Notes: generated from the letters alone by a model not told the origin. DNA of 64,000 nucleotides from Gynuella sunshinyii YC6258 (GCF_000940805.1 NZ_CP007142.1:3200593-3264592); one strand, 5' to 3'; positions 36,316 to 47,534 are shown, counted from the stretch's first letter. Program-made: numbers and translations.

Positions 36316-37448
36316 GTTCTGATTTGCTTCAATATCCTGATTGAGTCGAGCCATGATATTTCTTCAATGGCTCGTTCAGCTTCTTCATAAATACACTCAT
36401 CAAATTCGTTAAAAATTAGTACGGTGTGAACTTTCTGCTGATAAAAATGAATGATCAGGTCATCATAGTGGCTTAGCGCGGGATAGTTTTTTAGCGCGGA
36501 TTCTATTTCAGGCCTGAGAGGGGCAAGGGTAGGACTTTCAGAGACGTTGTCGGCTTCATAGTCGACATGTAGTGTAATGTCCTGAACATCCTGTTGGCTG
36601 GCTCTTAGCTTTCTCATGGCCCAATCTCCAATCTGGTGTCCCTCGGAAACTGAGATGTCTGATGCCACCTGTATGTGAGCATCAATAAAAATATGATTAC
36701 TCATTAGACGCCCTCTCAACATATGCGTGTTGCGCACACCCGGGATTGATGACAGTGTCTTGGAAATCTCGTTTTTAAGTTCAGCTGAAATACCATGATC
36801 CACCAGTTGTTGAATTGCATCCCAGGCTAAAGAGAAACCCATCTTGGAAATTAAAACCGCTACAAACAGAGCTGCAATAGTTTCAACAATCGGGTAACCC
36901 GCCAAGGTCGATAGAACACCAATAAATACAACCAGTGAGGAAAATGCATCTGATCGATGATGCCAGGCATTTGCTTCCAATAAAGGAGAGCGTATTTTTT
37001 TTGCGGCGACCAGGGTAAAACGGTATTGCCATTCTTTGCATAGTAAGGAGATAAATACTATTGCGAGAGAAAACCAGCTTGGCTGTACATCTGAAGTGGT
37101 ATTGATCAGGTCCGAGCCATACTCGTACCCCATGGAAATGCCAACGATCAGTAGAATCGATCCAAGTAATACTGTACCAAGAGTCTCGAATCTGGCATGT
37201 CCGTACGGGTGATTTTCATCGGGGTCATTATGGGAAAACCTATTGATGACCAGTATTAAAATATCCGATATCAGGTCGCTGAATGAATGCAATGCATCTG
37301 CAATCAAGCCGCTTGAATGATAGATCGTTCCGACAATGAACTTGCCGGTTGCCAGAACAATATTGATGATCATTCCATACGCGGTAATATTCCGCATGAC
37401 TATCTGGCGGTTTTGAGAGTCATTCTCGTTGGTTGATTGCTTTGACAT
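36303..37448 (-). CDS. cation diffusion facilitator transporter with extended C-terminus
   Basis: A 381-residue CDF protein with six predicted membrane helices. The metal site has His-Asp in helix 2 (ALHSFSDLISD) and His-Asp in helix 5 (WHHRSDAFSS). A cytoplasmic dimerisation domain (about 195-285) is followed by a second, shorter domain of similar length (~300-375), which ordinary FieF lacks. Likely exports Zn2+, Fe2+ or related ions. The start at MSKQ overlaps the end of trmH by 29 bases; Met at 37397 (MRNITAYG) avoids this overlap. Confidence 0.85.
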   Translation of the reverse strand: MSKQSTNENDSQNRQIVMRNITAYGMIINIVLATGKFIVGTIYHSSGLIADALHSFSDLISDILILVINRFSHNDPDENHPYGHARFETLGTVLLGSILLIVGISMGYEYGSDLINTTSDVQPSWFSLAIVFISLLCKEWQYRFTLVAAKKIRSPLLEANAWHHRSDAFSSLVVFIGVLSTLAGYPIVETIAALFVAVLISKMGFSLAWDAIQQLVDHGISAELKNEISKTLSSIPGVRNTHMLRGRLMSNHIFIDAHIQVASDISVSEGHQIGDWAMRKLRASQQDVQDITLHVDYEADNVSESPTLAPLRPEIESALKNYPALSHYDDLIIHFYQQKVHTVLIFNEFDECIYEEAERAIEEISWLDSIRILKQIRTYGP

Positions 37449-38115
37449 TTTGTGTCCACTGTTCCGAGTAAATAATCCCACCATCTTTATCAAGCGCTGG
37501 GTAGGCTATGTTATTCGAATCGCAGAAGTCTGCCAATTTCGGGTAGCACCAACGGAAAAGTTTTCGATCAAATGCATGCCGTGTCATTTGATTCTGATTG
37601 TACAAATCATTCTCAACTCTTTGACGCATAGCCTCGCTTAGAATAATGGCTGCCGCTACCGAGACATTATATGACTCAACCATGCCAAACATTGGAATAA
37701 TCAAGTGATGATCGGCGAGGTGTGCTATTTCGTCGCTGATACCCGGCTTTTCTGCGCCAAGAATAATAGCCGTCGGCTGAGAAAAATCGTAATCGTAGTA
37801 ATTTGTTGCTTGGGCAGAGAAATGAGCAGCACAAATTGTAAATCCGGAATTTCTGAGAGTTGATACTGCCTGTGTTGTCTGTTCATGCAGGACAACGTCC
37901 ACCCATTGGCCAGAACCACCGGATGTTCTTCTGTGTAGCTGGTATTGACCTTTGTCGTCAAGAGATACATGGACTGTATCAAGCCCCACTGCATCGGCCG
38001 TACGTAGTAAAGCTGACAGATTTTGGGTTTTGTGTACGCCGTCAGTAACGACTGTCAAACTGGTTTGTCGATGCTGCAGAACAGACTTTATTTTGTGGAA
38101 TCTTTCGGGAGTCAT
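37420..38115 (-). CDS. trmH: tRNA (guanosine-18-2'-O)-methyltransferase TrmH
   Basis: A 231-residue SpoU-family protein with the start TPERFHKIKSVLQHRQTSLTV and VHKTQNLSALLRTADAVG (motif 1), ILGAEKPGIS (motif 2), and IPMFGMVESYNVSVAAAIILSEAMRQR (motif 3) as in E. coli TrmH. It methylates the ribose of G18 in several tRNAs using SAM. It may be cotranscribed with the CDF gene that overlaps it. Confidence 0.93.
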   Translation of the reverse strand: MTPERFHKIKSVLQHRQTSLTVVTDGVHKTQNLSALLRTADAVGLDTVHVSLDDKGQYQLHRRTSGGSGQWVDVVLHEQTTQAVSTLRNSGFTICAAHFSAQATNYYDYDFSQPTAIILGAEKPGISDEIAHLADHHLIIPMFGMVESYNVSVAAAIILSEAMRQRVENDLYNQNQMTRHAFDRKLFRWCYPKLADFCDSNNIAYPALDKDGGIIYSEQWTQNVKAINQRE

Positions 38116-38125
38116 AGCTGGAATA

Positions 38126-38153
38126 AACGCCTTAAGGGTCCCCTTAAGGCGTT
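38126..38153 (-). terminator. perfect 13-bp inverted repeat after fabY
   Basis: AACGCCTTAAGGG-TC-CCCTTAAGGCGTT sits between the fabY stop and the trmH start, both on the minus strand. The U-tract is short. It probably terminates or attenuates readthrough from fabY into trmH. Confidence 0.55.
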
Positions 38154-38159
38154 GTTAAA

Positions 38160-40019
38160 TTATAAATACTCAGAATAGTCCGTATCGAACTCAAACTGAA
38201 TGGCGTTTTTAAACTGAGTTAGTTGCACAGATGTTGCCGAGAGGGTGACATCTTTTTCATCCATAACAGACTGGCCAAACTGATAAATCACTGATTCACG
38301 GCCACTCATGGCAACTTGATCATAAGCGGCAACCGCTTCGACAACCGCTTCATTCAGTTTATGGTAGCTGGTCATTTTCTGGTGACCGTGCTTGGCCTGT
38401 AGCATATTCTGAGTTTGTTGTGGGGAGAGAATCAATGCAGACGCATTGTTACCACCAAAACCTTTGGAATTAATAATGCTGGCCAACATGTCTTCGCCTT
38501 TGAGTCCGGCTGCTTTGTGTTCCATCAATATGTCCAGGTGACTGGTATGAACGTCATCAGCAATTTGATCGATGGTTTTAATGCCGGGGATGTAACCGTC
38601 ATTCCAGACTCCTAATGAAGCGACAATCTGGTCCAGACCAGCAGGGCCCAGGGAGTGACCGACGTAACTTTTGATGGCGGCAACCGGCCAGTTGGTAATG
38701 CCAAATGTTTGGGCAACCTCATTGAGAATGTGGCTTTCGGTTACCCGATTCTGGGGTGTACCAGTGCCATGTGCCTGAACAAAAGATCGTTGTACTCCTT
38801 TTTCTCCCAGTAAATGCCGTGCCAGTGCGGCGGATTTGGCAATCGTAATGTAGTTTCCAATACCAGGAGCAGAAATGGATTTTTTATTGGCGTCAGCATT
38901 CACAAATACGTCAGCCACGGCGCCGTGAATATTCGCGCCAAGTTCAAGAGCCAGTTCATCGTCCATCAGGATCATGAACTGACAGGATTCCGCCATAGTG
39001 AATCCTGCATTGGTTGAGAATGGGCGACAGGCACGACGGTTATCGACAACAGCAGCGTTATCCAGCTTGCGCAGTTGCTCATCATTGGCCAGTGCACCCA
39101 TCACCGCAAAGCCCTCGATAATTTCAGGAACGATAGGGGCTTCAGATGCACCGACGATTACAATTCTGGATCTTCCAGATTGAATGTCGTTAATACCCTG
39201 ACGAAGGTTGTACAGAGATGTGGCACAGGCACCGATGTTGCTGCCGGTGGTACCGACGCTGTTGATGATATAGCTGTTGATAAAATCCGCAGGCATTTCG
39301 GGCAATGTCAGTGCCATCATTTTGGTACTGATGCGATTGCCTTTCATTGGATTTTGATAAAGTCCTGCAAGCCCACTATCGTCCATTTGGGAAATGGCTG
39401 AACCGGCATAGACTGAAATCTGGTCAGGACGAACGTGTTGAAGGGCTGTCTCCCAGCTTATTCCCAGGCTGTTTACCGCATCAGAAGCACCATACACTGT
39501 CATTTGCAGACCGCGTGGGTGGTGTTTTGAGTGATAGAGACTGCCAGGGTTGAATCCGCTGGGGAGCAGCCCTGCACTCGATACAGTGCTCTTATAGCTG
39601 CCCGGTACCAGTATATCCAGATCGCTGCTGACCTGTACGGAGACTTGTCCGTTGTCGATGTCCGTAATATTCCATGTTGCAGGTGGGTTTTCCGGTAATT
39701 CACTTTTCTTGGCCGTGAACTGGAAGCCCTTACTATTTTTCAGCGCAGCCCGACGTTGATAAAAAACCTTGTCTGGGTTGTAGTGACTGTTTTCCTCAAT
39801 ACGACGGATGAGGGTACCCTGTTTGATTCTTTCGATTGTCTCGACATTGAGGCCCTGACTGATGTCGATATTCATGCGATTTGCGAGATCAGTCCAGGTA
39901 TTGATCATGGCTGTTTCACTAAGAGCTTCGTGAACCATTCTTTTATATGCATGATGTGATGAGCTGCGGCCCGCCGCATTCATACCGCCAAAAGACACTA
40001 TTACCGGTAATTTTGCCAT
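38160..40019 (-). CDS. fabY: beta-ketoacyl-ACP synthase FabY
   Basis: A 619-residue thiolase-fold condensing enzyme, much longer than FabB/FabF. Catalytic residues are Cys265 (NIGACATSLYN), His417 (AHGTGTP) and His455 (VGHSLGPAG). The N-terminus MAKLPVIVSFGGMNAAGRSSSHHAYKRM is like Pseudomonas aeruginosa FabY, which makes acetoacetyl-ACP from acetyl-CoA and so starts fatty-acid synthesis. An in-frame extension to 40049 has no conserved sequence. It faces away from a GlxA-type regulator gene. Confidence 0.88.
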   Translation of the reverse strand: MAKLPVIVSFGGMNAAGRSSSHHAYKRMVHEALSETAMINTWTDLANRMNIDISQGLNVETIERIKQGTLIRRIEENSHYNPDKVFYQRRAALKNSKGFQFTAKKSELPENPPATWNITDIDNGQVSVQVSSDLDILVPGSYKSTVSSAGLLPSGFNPGSLYHSKHHPRGLQMTVYGASDAVNSLGISWETALQHVRPDQISVYAGSAISQMDDSGLAGLYQNPMKGNRISTKMMALTLPEMPADFINSYIINSVGTTGSNIGACATSLYNLRQGINDIQSGRSRIVIVGASEAPIVPEIIEGFAVMGALANDEQLRKLDNAAVVDNRRACRPFSTNAGFTMAESCQFMILMDDELALELGANIHGAVADVFVNADANKKSISAPGIGNYITIAKSAALARHLLGEKGVQRSFVQAHGTGTPQNRVTESHILNEVAQTFGITNWPVAAIKSYVGHSLGPAGLDQIVASLGVWNDGYIPGIKTIDQIADDVHTSHLDILMEHKAAGLKGEDMLASIINSKGFGGNNASALILSPQQTQNMLQAKHGHQKMTSYHKLNEAVVEAVAAYDQVAMSGRESVIYQFGQSVMDEKDVTLSATSVQLTQFKNAIQFEFDTDYSEYL

Positions 40020-40242
40020 TTTCTGTTTCCTCAATAGTCTTATACACAAACAGATTGAATTCCTGTCTGTGTTAATCCGGTGGTCACTCGCCCATGCGGA
40101 GTGTCAGTTTTGAAGTCTGTGCCATACCGCTTGGCAGATTATAGTTATCCATCGGACTTTAAATGATTGAATGAGGCTAGTTTAATTGACCATATTGACG
40201 ATATCATGTGGTGATCTGGCCAATATGGTTGCTAATCTCGCC

Positions 40243-41212
40243 ATGAGTAAAATTGTTTTTGCGCTATATCCAAAAGCCCTGGTCACTGGAATCAGTGGAC
40301 CTATGGAAATGTTTCAGGCTGCTGAACAGCTTTTACGGCTGCAAAAGTTGTCTATTCCTCCATCAATCGTACAAACAGTTTCCCTGGAGGCAGGATGGGT
40401 GGAAGGGGTTGGCGGGCTCAAAGTCATGGCTGATTTGACAGTAGATCAGTGTGATCATCCGGATTTTATTTTTATTCCGCCATTGTGGGGTAATCCGTTG
40501 CCCACTATTCGGACCCAGCAAGGTCTCGCACAGTGGATAAGAGAAATGCATCAGGCTGGAGCCACCGTTATTGCCACAGGAACGGGTGTTTGCCTGCTGG
40601 CTGAATGTGGCTTATTGAATGGTAAGCCGGCCACTACTCATTGGTTTTTCTTTGACCGATTTCGAAAACTGTATCCAGAGGTTGAACTGAACGTTCATAA
40701 ATTTATTACCTATCAGGATGGAATTTATTGTGCTGGCAGCATTAACGCGTTAACTGATTTGGTTATTTTTTTAATAAAGCAACATTATGGTACCAAGGTC
40801 TCCGGCATCGTTGAACAGCACTTTTCCCATGAAATCAACCGAACTTTTGATGCTCAGTTTTTTTCCGGAGAGGGTCAATTACATCATGACGAAGATATTA
40901 TCCGGGCGCAGGACTGGATTAACGGTCGCTGGAATCAGGAAGTGGTATTAAGCGAATGGGCCCGGGCTATTGATATGCCGGTCAGAACATTTAATCGTCG
41001 CTTTTTAAAGGCCACCGGTATGACACCTATTGAGTATTTGCAAGCCATGCGTATACGCATGGCCATGGATATTCTGCGAGACAGTAATTTGAATGTTACT
41101 GAAGTGTCTGAGTTGAGTGGTTATCGTGATTCCGGATATTTTACCCGGTTGTTTAAAAAAATATCCGGTGTTTCACCTGCAGAGTATCGTAAGATCGTGC
41201 GCAGCAAGTTAT

Positions 41213-41226
<14 letters not shown>
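40243..41226 (+). CDS. GlxA-type AraC-family regulator (DJ-1/PfpI + AraC HTH)
   Basis: A 327-residue protein. Residues ~1-180 form a DJ-1/PfpI-like amidotransferase domain (VIATGTGVCLLAECGLLNGKPATTHW; the Cys is in the nucleophile position of the family). Residues ~225-320 are the double AraC helix-turn-helix (VLSEWARAIDMPVRTFNRRFLKATGMTPIEYLQAMRI; VTEVSELSGYRDSGYFTRLFKK). Ligand unknown. The frame opens at a TTG (40186); I prefer the ATG before the conserved SKIVFALYPK. Divergent from fabY, so regulation of fabY is possible but unproven. Confidence 0.86.
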
Positions 41227-42557
<1,331 letters not shown>

Positions 42558-42616
42558 AGTGTGTCCATTAGCTTAGCATTATTAATTGTTCTACCCGATA
42601 TGGTGTTGTATCCGGC

Positions 42617-43735
42617 ATGTTGAAGTTTGTCATACATATTTTTAACGATTTTAATCGTCTTGGACTGCAGCGCACAGCTGCACAGCTGGCCTTTTCAAGT
42701 TTGTTTGCTTTGGTGCCTTTATTTGCCTTGTCGTTGCAGGTGCTACTGCTGCTGCCGGTATTGTCTCAATATACTGATCAGGTGGTAACGCTGATTATTG
42801 AGCGGATTATACCTGAAGGATTGGCGACTTGGAGGTTCAAAATCGTCGAGTGGCTTTCGGGTTTACGCCAGATATCTGTGCTGGGTATCGTTATTTTTGC
42901 GGTGTCCACGCTGTTTTTTATGAGCGGTCTGGTGAATGCCATTAATCAGATATGGGAAGTTCCGTTCAGTGCTGTCAGGGTTTTCCGGGTATGGCTGTCA
43001 CTATTGATGGTGCCTTTGGGGTTGGCGGTCATCGTGTTTCTGGAAACGTTCAGTCAGTCAGTGCAATGGTTAAACCAGCTGAGCGGGATTCAGGTAAGTC
43101 ATAATCTGAAGTTCTGGGCGGGTCCGCTGATTGGCATATTGTCGCTGTGGTTGATTTACTCCCGTATTCCAGCGGTTAAGGTTGATAACCGGAAATCCCT
43201 GGTTGTTGCAGTGATAACGATGCTGGCGATGTCGGCATTAAGTCAGTCATTAATGCAGCTTGTTCGTTTGATGCCCAGCCTGGAACTGATGACAGGGATA
43301 CTCTCGACACTGCCATTGATTATGCTGTGGATATACTGGCTGGCCATTTTTTTGCTGCTCGGAGCCCTGGTTCTGAGGCATTGGCAGATTGGGCAGTTAA
43401 CTCCGTTAAATGTATTGAGTTTCGACCAATTGATAGATTTATTATGCTTTCTTCGTCGTCATCGAGAGATGTCTTTGAACGATGCCATTGCTCTGGATAT
43501 CAACCCCAAAAACTGGGAGACCATTTCCGAGTTCCTGGTTTCCAACCGACTTGCCACGAATTCAGAGCAACAGAATATGGTGTTACAAACAGAAGGTTTA
43601 CAACAGCCTTTCAGTGTTTGTTTGCCGTTGATCTGCCATCGCTATTTAAAGGAAAGCGACCCTGGATATCTCGTATTGCAGCCATTGTCACAGACCTCCA
43701 TTGAACAATTACTGGGATCTCTTGATGTTAACTGA
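42617..43735 (+). CDS. YihY/BrkB-family inner-membrane protein
   Basis: A 372-residue protein with six hydrophobic helices in the first ~260 residues (QRTAAQLAFSSLFALVPLFAL; WIYWLAIFLLLGALVL) and a C-terminal cytoplasmic winged-helix-like domain of ~110 residues. The family was once named RNase BN (rbn), which is incorrect. Transport function is only presumed. It lies next to wrbA and the arsC-like gene as in Pseudomonas. Confidence 0.88.
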   Translation: MLKFVIHIFNDFNRLGLQRTAAQLAFSSLFALVPLFALSLQVLLLLPVLSQYTDQVVTLIIERIIPEGLATWRFKIVEWLSGLRQISVLGIVIFAVSTLFFMSGLVNAINQIWEVPFSAVRVFRVWLSLLMVPLGLAVIVFLETFSQSVQWLNQLSGIQVSHNLKFWAGPLIGILSLWLIYSRIPAVKVDNRKSLVVAVITMLAMSALSQSLMQLVRLMPSLELMTGILSTLPLIMLWIYWLAIFLLLGALVLRHWQIGQLTPLNVLSFDQLIDLLCFLRRHREMSLNDAIALDINPKNWETISEFLVSNRLATNSEQQNMVLQTEGLQQPFSVCLPLICHRYLKESDPGYLVLQPLSQTSIEQLLGSLDVN

Positions 43736-44276
43736 GCGGGAAAAGATGTTATCCGGACTGCCTTATGATTCGCGTGACGGAGAATTGATCAAGTTGCGGA
43801 AAAAAGCACGTGAGATATGCGGTCGCTATCAATCACAATATAGCCAAGGGCATTTGCAGCATGTGTTGCAACTAATGGCAGCCTTTGGGTCCCAATGTTA
43901 CCTGGAGCCCGGCATCCAGCTTGATTATGGATGTCACATTCATATCGGCGATCGTTTCTATGCCAATTTTAATTGTATCTTTTTGGATTCTGCACCCATA
44001 CGAATCGGCAATGACGTGTTGTTGGGACCAGGCGTACAGCTCATCACCAGTTCCCATCCGTTGCAGCCATCATCTCGTTTGTCAGGCGAGCAGAGTTGTT
44101 TGCCTATCAATATCGGTAACAACGTTTGGATTGGTGCAAATGCGGTGATTCTTCCTGGAGTATGTATTGAGGACAATGCTGTCGTTGCAGCAGGGGCTGT
44201 AGTAACTCAGGATGTATCCGCAGGAACTCTGGTTGCTGGAGTTCCTGCGATTATGAAGAAAGCCCTTATATCGTAA
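43725..44276 (+). CDS. sugar O-acetyltransferase (Maa/NodL family)
   Basis: A 183-residue hexapeptide-repeat acetyltransferase. It has the Maa N-terminus (REKMLSGLPYDSRDGELIKLRKKAREI), then left-handed beta-helix repeats including IGNDVLLGPGVQLITSSHPL (His catalytic) and IGNNVWIGANAVILPGVCIEDNAVVAAGAVV. It uses acetyl-CoA to acetylate sugars such as maltose or glucose. The start chosen (ATG 43725) overlaps the end of the preceding gene by 11 bases. Convergent overlap with the desaturase gene. Confidence 0.88.
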   Translation: MLTEREKMLSGLPYDSRDGELIKLRKKAREICGRYQSQYSQGHLQHVLQLMAAFGSQCYLEPGIQLDYGCHIHIGDRFYANFNCIFLDSAPIRIGNDVLLGPGVQLITSSHPLQPSSRLSGEQSCLPINIGNNVWIGANAVILPGVCIEDNAVVAAGAVVTQDVSAGTLVAGVPAIMKKALIS

Positions 44277-45474
44277 TCGGGATTGGTTGGGGCTTCGTGG
44301 AGTATCTGCGCAGTTGTGAGGCAAATTCTTCAAGCACCTGTATACCGGATGTCTCTGCCTGTTCTATCCAGTTTTTCAGGCTATGTAGCAATTCTTCGGC
44401 GCTCGCGGACCGTTTGCTCCATGCATCAATCAGGTCATTATGCAGCTGATAGACGGTTTTCATCATGGAATTGTTTTGCAGCAATTGTCTTAATTGTTCC
44501 TGCTGATGGTTTGGTATCAGTGTGTTGTGCCTCGTCAGCAGTATTTTGGCCCGTTTGAAGTATTTTTTGTCGAGTTCTGGGTTATTGGCCGATTCGCTGC
44601 GGATGATTGGATGGATCACCTGTTTTTTGAACAAGGCCATGACACGAAAGCGGTCATTGGCCAGTGCCAGAGCAGTATCAAGGTCAAACTTGGTTTTGTT
44701 CTTGATTTGATGGGCAACGGGACCTCTGCGGATGTTGGTAATCAGGCCCAGGCGTGCAAAGATCTGAATGTAAAACCAACCGATATCGAATTCATACCAT
44801 TTTGATGAAAGTTTGGCTGAGTTGGGGTAGGTATGATGATTGTTGTGTAATTCCTCGCCGCCAATGATGAGTCCAATGGGTGAAATGTTTCTGGAAGCAT
44901 CGGCGCATTCAAAGTTCCGGTAACCAACAAAATGCCCAATACCGTTTACCACTCCTGCAGCCCAGAATGGAATCCAGATCATCTGGATGGCCCAGACAGA
45001 GATTCCCAGAGGGCCCATTAGAATCAGATTCATAATCGCCAGCAGCGTGACACCCCATATGTTGGCTGCCCATTTCTTATTGCCATAAAGATTGCGCTCC
45101 AGCCAGTCATCGGGGGTGCCCCGGCCGTATCTGTCCAGCATCTCAGTGTTACTGGCGGCGGATTGATACAGTTCCGCCCCTTCCTTCAGCACTTTTCGCA
45201 GTCCCAAAACCTGCGGACTGTGTGGGTCGTCGACAGTTTCGCATTTTGCATGATGCTTACGGTGAATTGCCGTCCACTCCTTGGTCACCATGCTGGTTGT
45301 GAACCATAACCAGAACCTGAAGAAGTGAGCCAGGAGGGGATGAAGATCCAGGGCTCTGTGGGCAGAGTGCCGATGCAGATAAATAGTAACGCTGATTATG
45401 GTGATATGAGTAAAAACCAACGCGTATAAAATAATCTGAGACAGAGACCAGTCGAAGAGGCCGGTATAAATCAT
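44266..45474 (-). CDS. delta-9-type fatty-acid desaturase
   Basis: A 402-residue integral membrane di-iron desaturase with the three histidine boxes: HRHSAH (34-39), HRKHH (71-75) and HNNHH (210-214). Hydrophobic helices lie at ~13-33, ~50-65 and ~140-175. The ~150-residue C-terminal extension is soluble. It would insert a cis double bond in a saturated acyl-CoA or lipid acyl chain with oxygen. An upstream 500-base region likely holds its promoter and regulatory sites. Confidence 0.88.
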   Translation of the reverse strand: MIYTGLFDWSLSQIILYALVFTHITIISVTIYLHRHSAHRALDLHPLLAHFFRFWLWFTTSMVTKEWTAIHRKHHAKCETVDDPHSPQVLGLRKVLKEGAELYQSAASNTEMLDRYGRGTPDDWLERNLYGNKKWAANIWGVTLLAIMNLILMGPLGISVWAIQMIWIPFWAAGVVNGIGHFVGYRNFECADASRNISPIGLIIGGEELHNNHHTYPNSAKLSSKWYEFDIGWFYIQIFARLGLITNIRRGPVAHQIKNKTKFDLDTALALANDRFRVMALFKKQVIHPIIRSESANNPELDKKYFKRAKILLTRHNTLIPNHQQEQLRQLLQNNSMMKTVYQLHNDLIDAWSKRSASAEELLHSLKNWIEQAETSGIQVLEEFASQLRRYSTKPQPIPITI

Positions 45475-45974
45475 AATAAACTCTTTTGGTTGTCTGAAAA
45501 TCTAGGGGAATCTTTGAAAAACAGAAATAGGTTCATGTTGATAGAGATACTCCATCTGAAGAATTGCTGACCAAGTATTCTCCATTGATAACTGATAAGG
45601 CCTGTATCCCCGTGAGATGCAGACAATCAGTACACAAATAAATCATTTTTCACAGATTTCCCGGTTGTTGATCAATAAACAAGGGTAGCGGCGACCAGAA
45701 TGATTGTCGAGATGAGGCAATGATTGCTGATCCTGCTCTTTAGTATAGTCTTTTTTAACGCTGTTTGATGACTTATATGGACATAAACTGACAGTTTGGG
45801 GAACTCACCGGTTGCATTTTAAAAAAGAGCTTATTTTTGCTGTGAGAGCATTCACAAACAGGTCGGGAATGACTCCTTTTTAAGGTGTTTTTTGCTAGTG
45901 TGTGGGCTATAAAAATGTAATTGTCTAGAAAACTAATTAGTCCTGATCACTCTTAAAACCGGAAGTAAGAATTT
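45475..45974. other. intergenic region upstream of the desaturase and the DUF4266 gene
   Basis: 500 bases between divergent genes. It must carry both promoters. I see no convincing RNA gene, dyad or ORF in it; AT content rises toward the DUF4266 gene. Confidence 0.5.
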
Positions 45975-46220
45975 ATGTGCCGATTGAAGAAGGCGCTGGT
46001 GGTAACTCTGATAGGTGCCGGTCTGACTGGCTGTTCCACATTTCAAAGCGCGTTTACCTATGAAAATGTCAAGCCATGGGAAAAAGGTATCCTGGCAAAG
46101 GATTCCATGGCTCTTAGTGGAGATCCATTGGATTCATATGTCGATGGTCATATTTATTTCAGTAAGGAAGCCTCTACTGGCGGAACTAGTGTAGGAGGCG
46201 GCGGTTGTGGCTGTAACTGA
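45975..46220 (+). CDS. DUF4266 small lipoprotein
   Basis: An 81-residue lipoprotein with lipobox LTGC (Cys at about residue 20), DUF4266 core (VKPWEKGILAKDSMALSGDPLDSYVDGHIYFSKEAS), and a Gly-rich tail ending GGGGCGCN. Function unknown. It always pairs with DUF3570 genes. Its last codons contain the AGGAGG that serves as the ribosome-binding site of the next gene, so the two are coupled. Confidence 0.85.
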   Translation: MCRLKKALVVTLIGAGLTGCSTFQSAFTYENVKPWEKGILAKDSMALSGDPLDSYVDGHIYFSKEASTGGTSVGGGGCGCN

Positions 46221-47457
46221 TCGTAAACATTTTCGAATGTCTTTGACGGCTGCTACTGCGGGACTGCTCGCAGGTACGGCGGCAACGACGAAAGCTGAAG
46301 AGCTTTATAATGATTGGAAGGTTGAACTTGGTTATCTGCGTTACCAGGAAGCAGATCGTGTCAGTGTAGATTCCTATATTGCAGATCTGGGAGGTAATTT
46401 AAGTAACTCTGATAATATTCAGGTCGGTATTGTTTACGATACGATGACAGGCTCCACACCAACGGGCGCAATTCCTGGAGAGGATTCTGTGACGATCACC
46501 GGGGTATCCGGCGGTAGTGTCAGTGCAGGTACCAGCAACGGTGCTTTAGCGCCATTCGATGATACCAGGTTGGCTTTGGATAGTACCTGGACGCACGAAT
46601 TTAAACGTCAGATCAGAACCAATGTGGGTGTCTATACATCGGTAGAGAGTGATTATACCGCTATTGGTGGTAGTTTGGGGGGAGAGTACGATACTGCATC
46701 CCGTAACACTACATTCTCCTTAGCGTTGGGCTTTGCATCTGATGAGATATCTCGTACCGGTGAAGAAACCCCTGAGCCTTTAGCGGACATAAAAGATGCG
46801 GAAATGTACGGTCCTGGTCGTAAAAATACCTTTGATGGTCTGATTGGGTTCAGCAAGGTATTAAATAAATATACGATTGCTCAAATGAATTATAGTTTCA
46901 GTAGGTCTGTTGGTTATCACACCGATCCATACAAAGTGGTTTCTGTTGCAGATGAGGAAGACAATTTTTATAAAAATATTTATGAAAAGCGTCCTGCTGA
47001 AAGAACTCGTCATATTCTCTATTCCAAAATTAATCACGAGTTACCTCAGTCTGGTAACCATTTGATGGCCAGTTATCGTTATTATTTGGATGACTGGGGT
47101 ATCCGTTCTCATACTTTGGAATCGTCATATGCATTTAACGTGAAGTCCGATGCTTTTGTGATGCAACCATTCGTTCGGTTGTACTATCAAAATGCAGCTG
47201 ATTTCTATCAGCGGACGATAGAATACGATGAAACCATAGATGGCAAGTATTATGTTGAACCTGACTATGTTTCGGCAGACTTAAGGTTGGCGGAAATGTT
47301 TGCCTATACGATAGGCGCTAAGATGTCCTATCAGACTCAAAAGTACGGAACAGTCAGTTTGAGGGTCGGGTACATGGACCAAAGTTTCTATAATGCTGTA
47401 TTCGATGAAAACAAGGCGCTCTTTGTCTCTATTTCATTTGGGCAGGATTTTGAATGA
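46207..47457 (+). CDS. DUF3570 probable outer-membrane barrel protein
   Basis: A 416-residue protein with N-terminal signal (residues ~11-30, TAATAGLLAGTAATTKAEE) and the DUF3570 pattern WKVELGYLRYQEADRVSV and YDTMTGSTPTGAIP. It ends in beta-strand-like sequence finishing FGQDFE. Likely an outer-membrane protein of unknown function. The GTG at 46207 has AGGAGG 8 bases upstream, inside the preceding gene; an ATG at 46237 is an alternative. The genes usually near this pair (apbE, thioredoxin-like) are absent here. Confidence 0.85.
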   Translation: MAVTDRKHFRMSLTAATAGLLAGTAATTKAEELYNDWKVELGYLRYQEADRVSVDSYIADLGGNLSNSDNIQVGIVYDTMTGSTPTGAIPGEDSVTITGVSGGSVSAGTSNGALAPFDDTRLALDSTWTHEFKRQIRTNVGVYTSVESDYTAIGGSLGGEYDTASRNTTFSLALGFASDEISRTGEETPEPLADIKDAEMYGPGRKNTFDGLIGFSKVLNKYTIAQMNYSFSRSVGYHTDPYKVVSVADEEDNFYKNIYEKRPAERTRHILYSKINHELPQSGNHLMASYRYYLDDWGIRSHTLESSYAFNVKSDAFVMQPFVRLYYQNAADFYQRTIEYDETIDGKYYVEPDYVSADLRLAEMFAYTIGAKMSYQTQKYGTVSLRVGYMDQSFYNAVFDENKALFVSISFGQDFE

Positions 47458-47496
47458 TATTGTGAGACGTTAAAATCACCTGTCGGGACCTTTTTA

Positions 47497-47534
47497 AAAG
47501 TCCGATATTCTTTATGGATGTCGGGCTTTTTTTT
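47497..47534 (+). terminator. intrinsic terminator after the DUF3570 gene
   Basis: AAAGTCCGA and TCGGGCTTT pair as a 9-bp stem with one G-U, followed by a run of Ts (47527-47534), 40 bases after the DUF3570 stop. Confidence 0.72.

Noticed and set aside
42617-43735. Annotation as ribonuclease BN
   Set aside because: The membrane topology and family are BrkB/YihY; the RNase BN name was assigned in error to this family.
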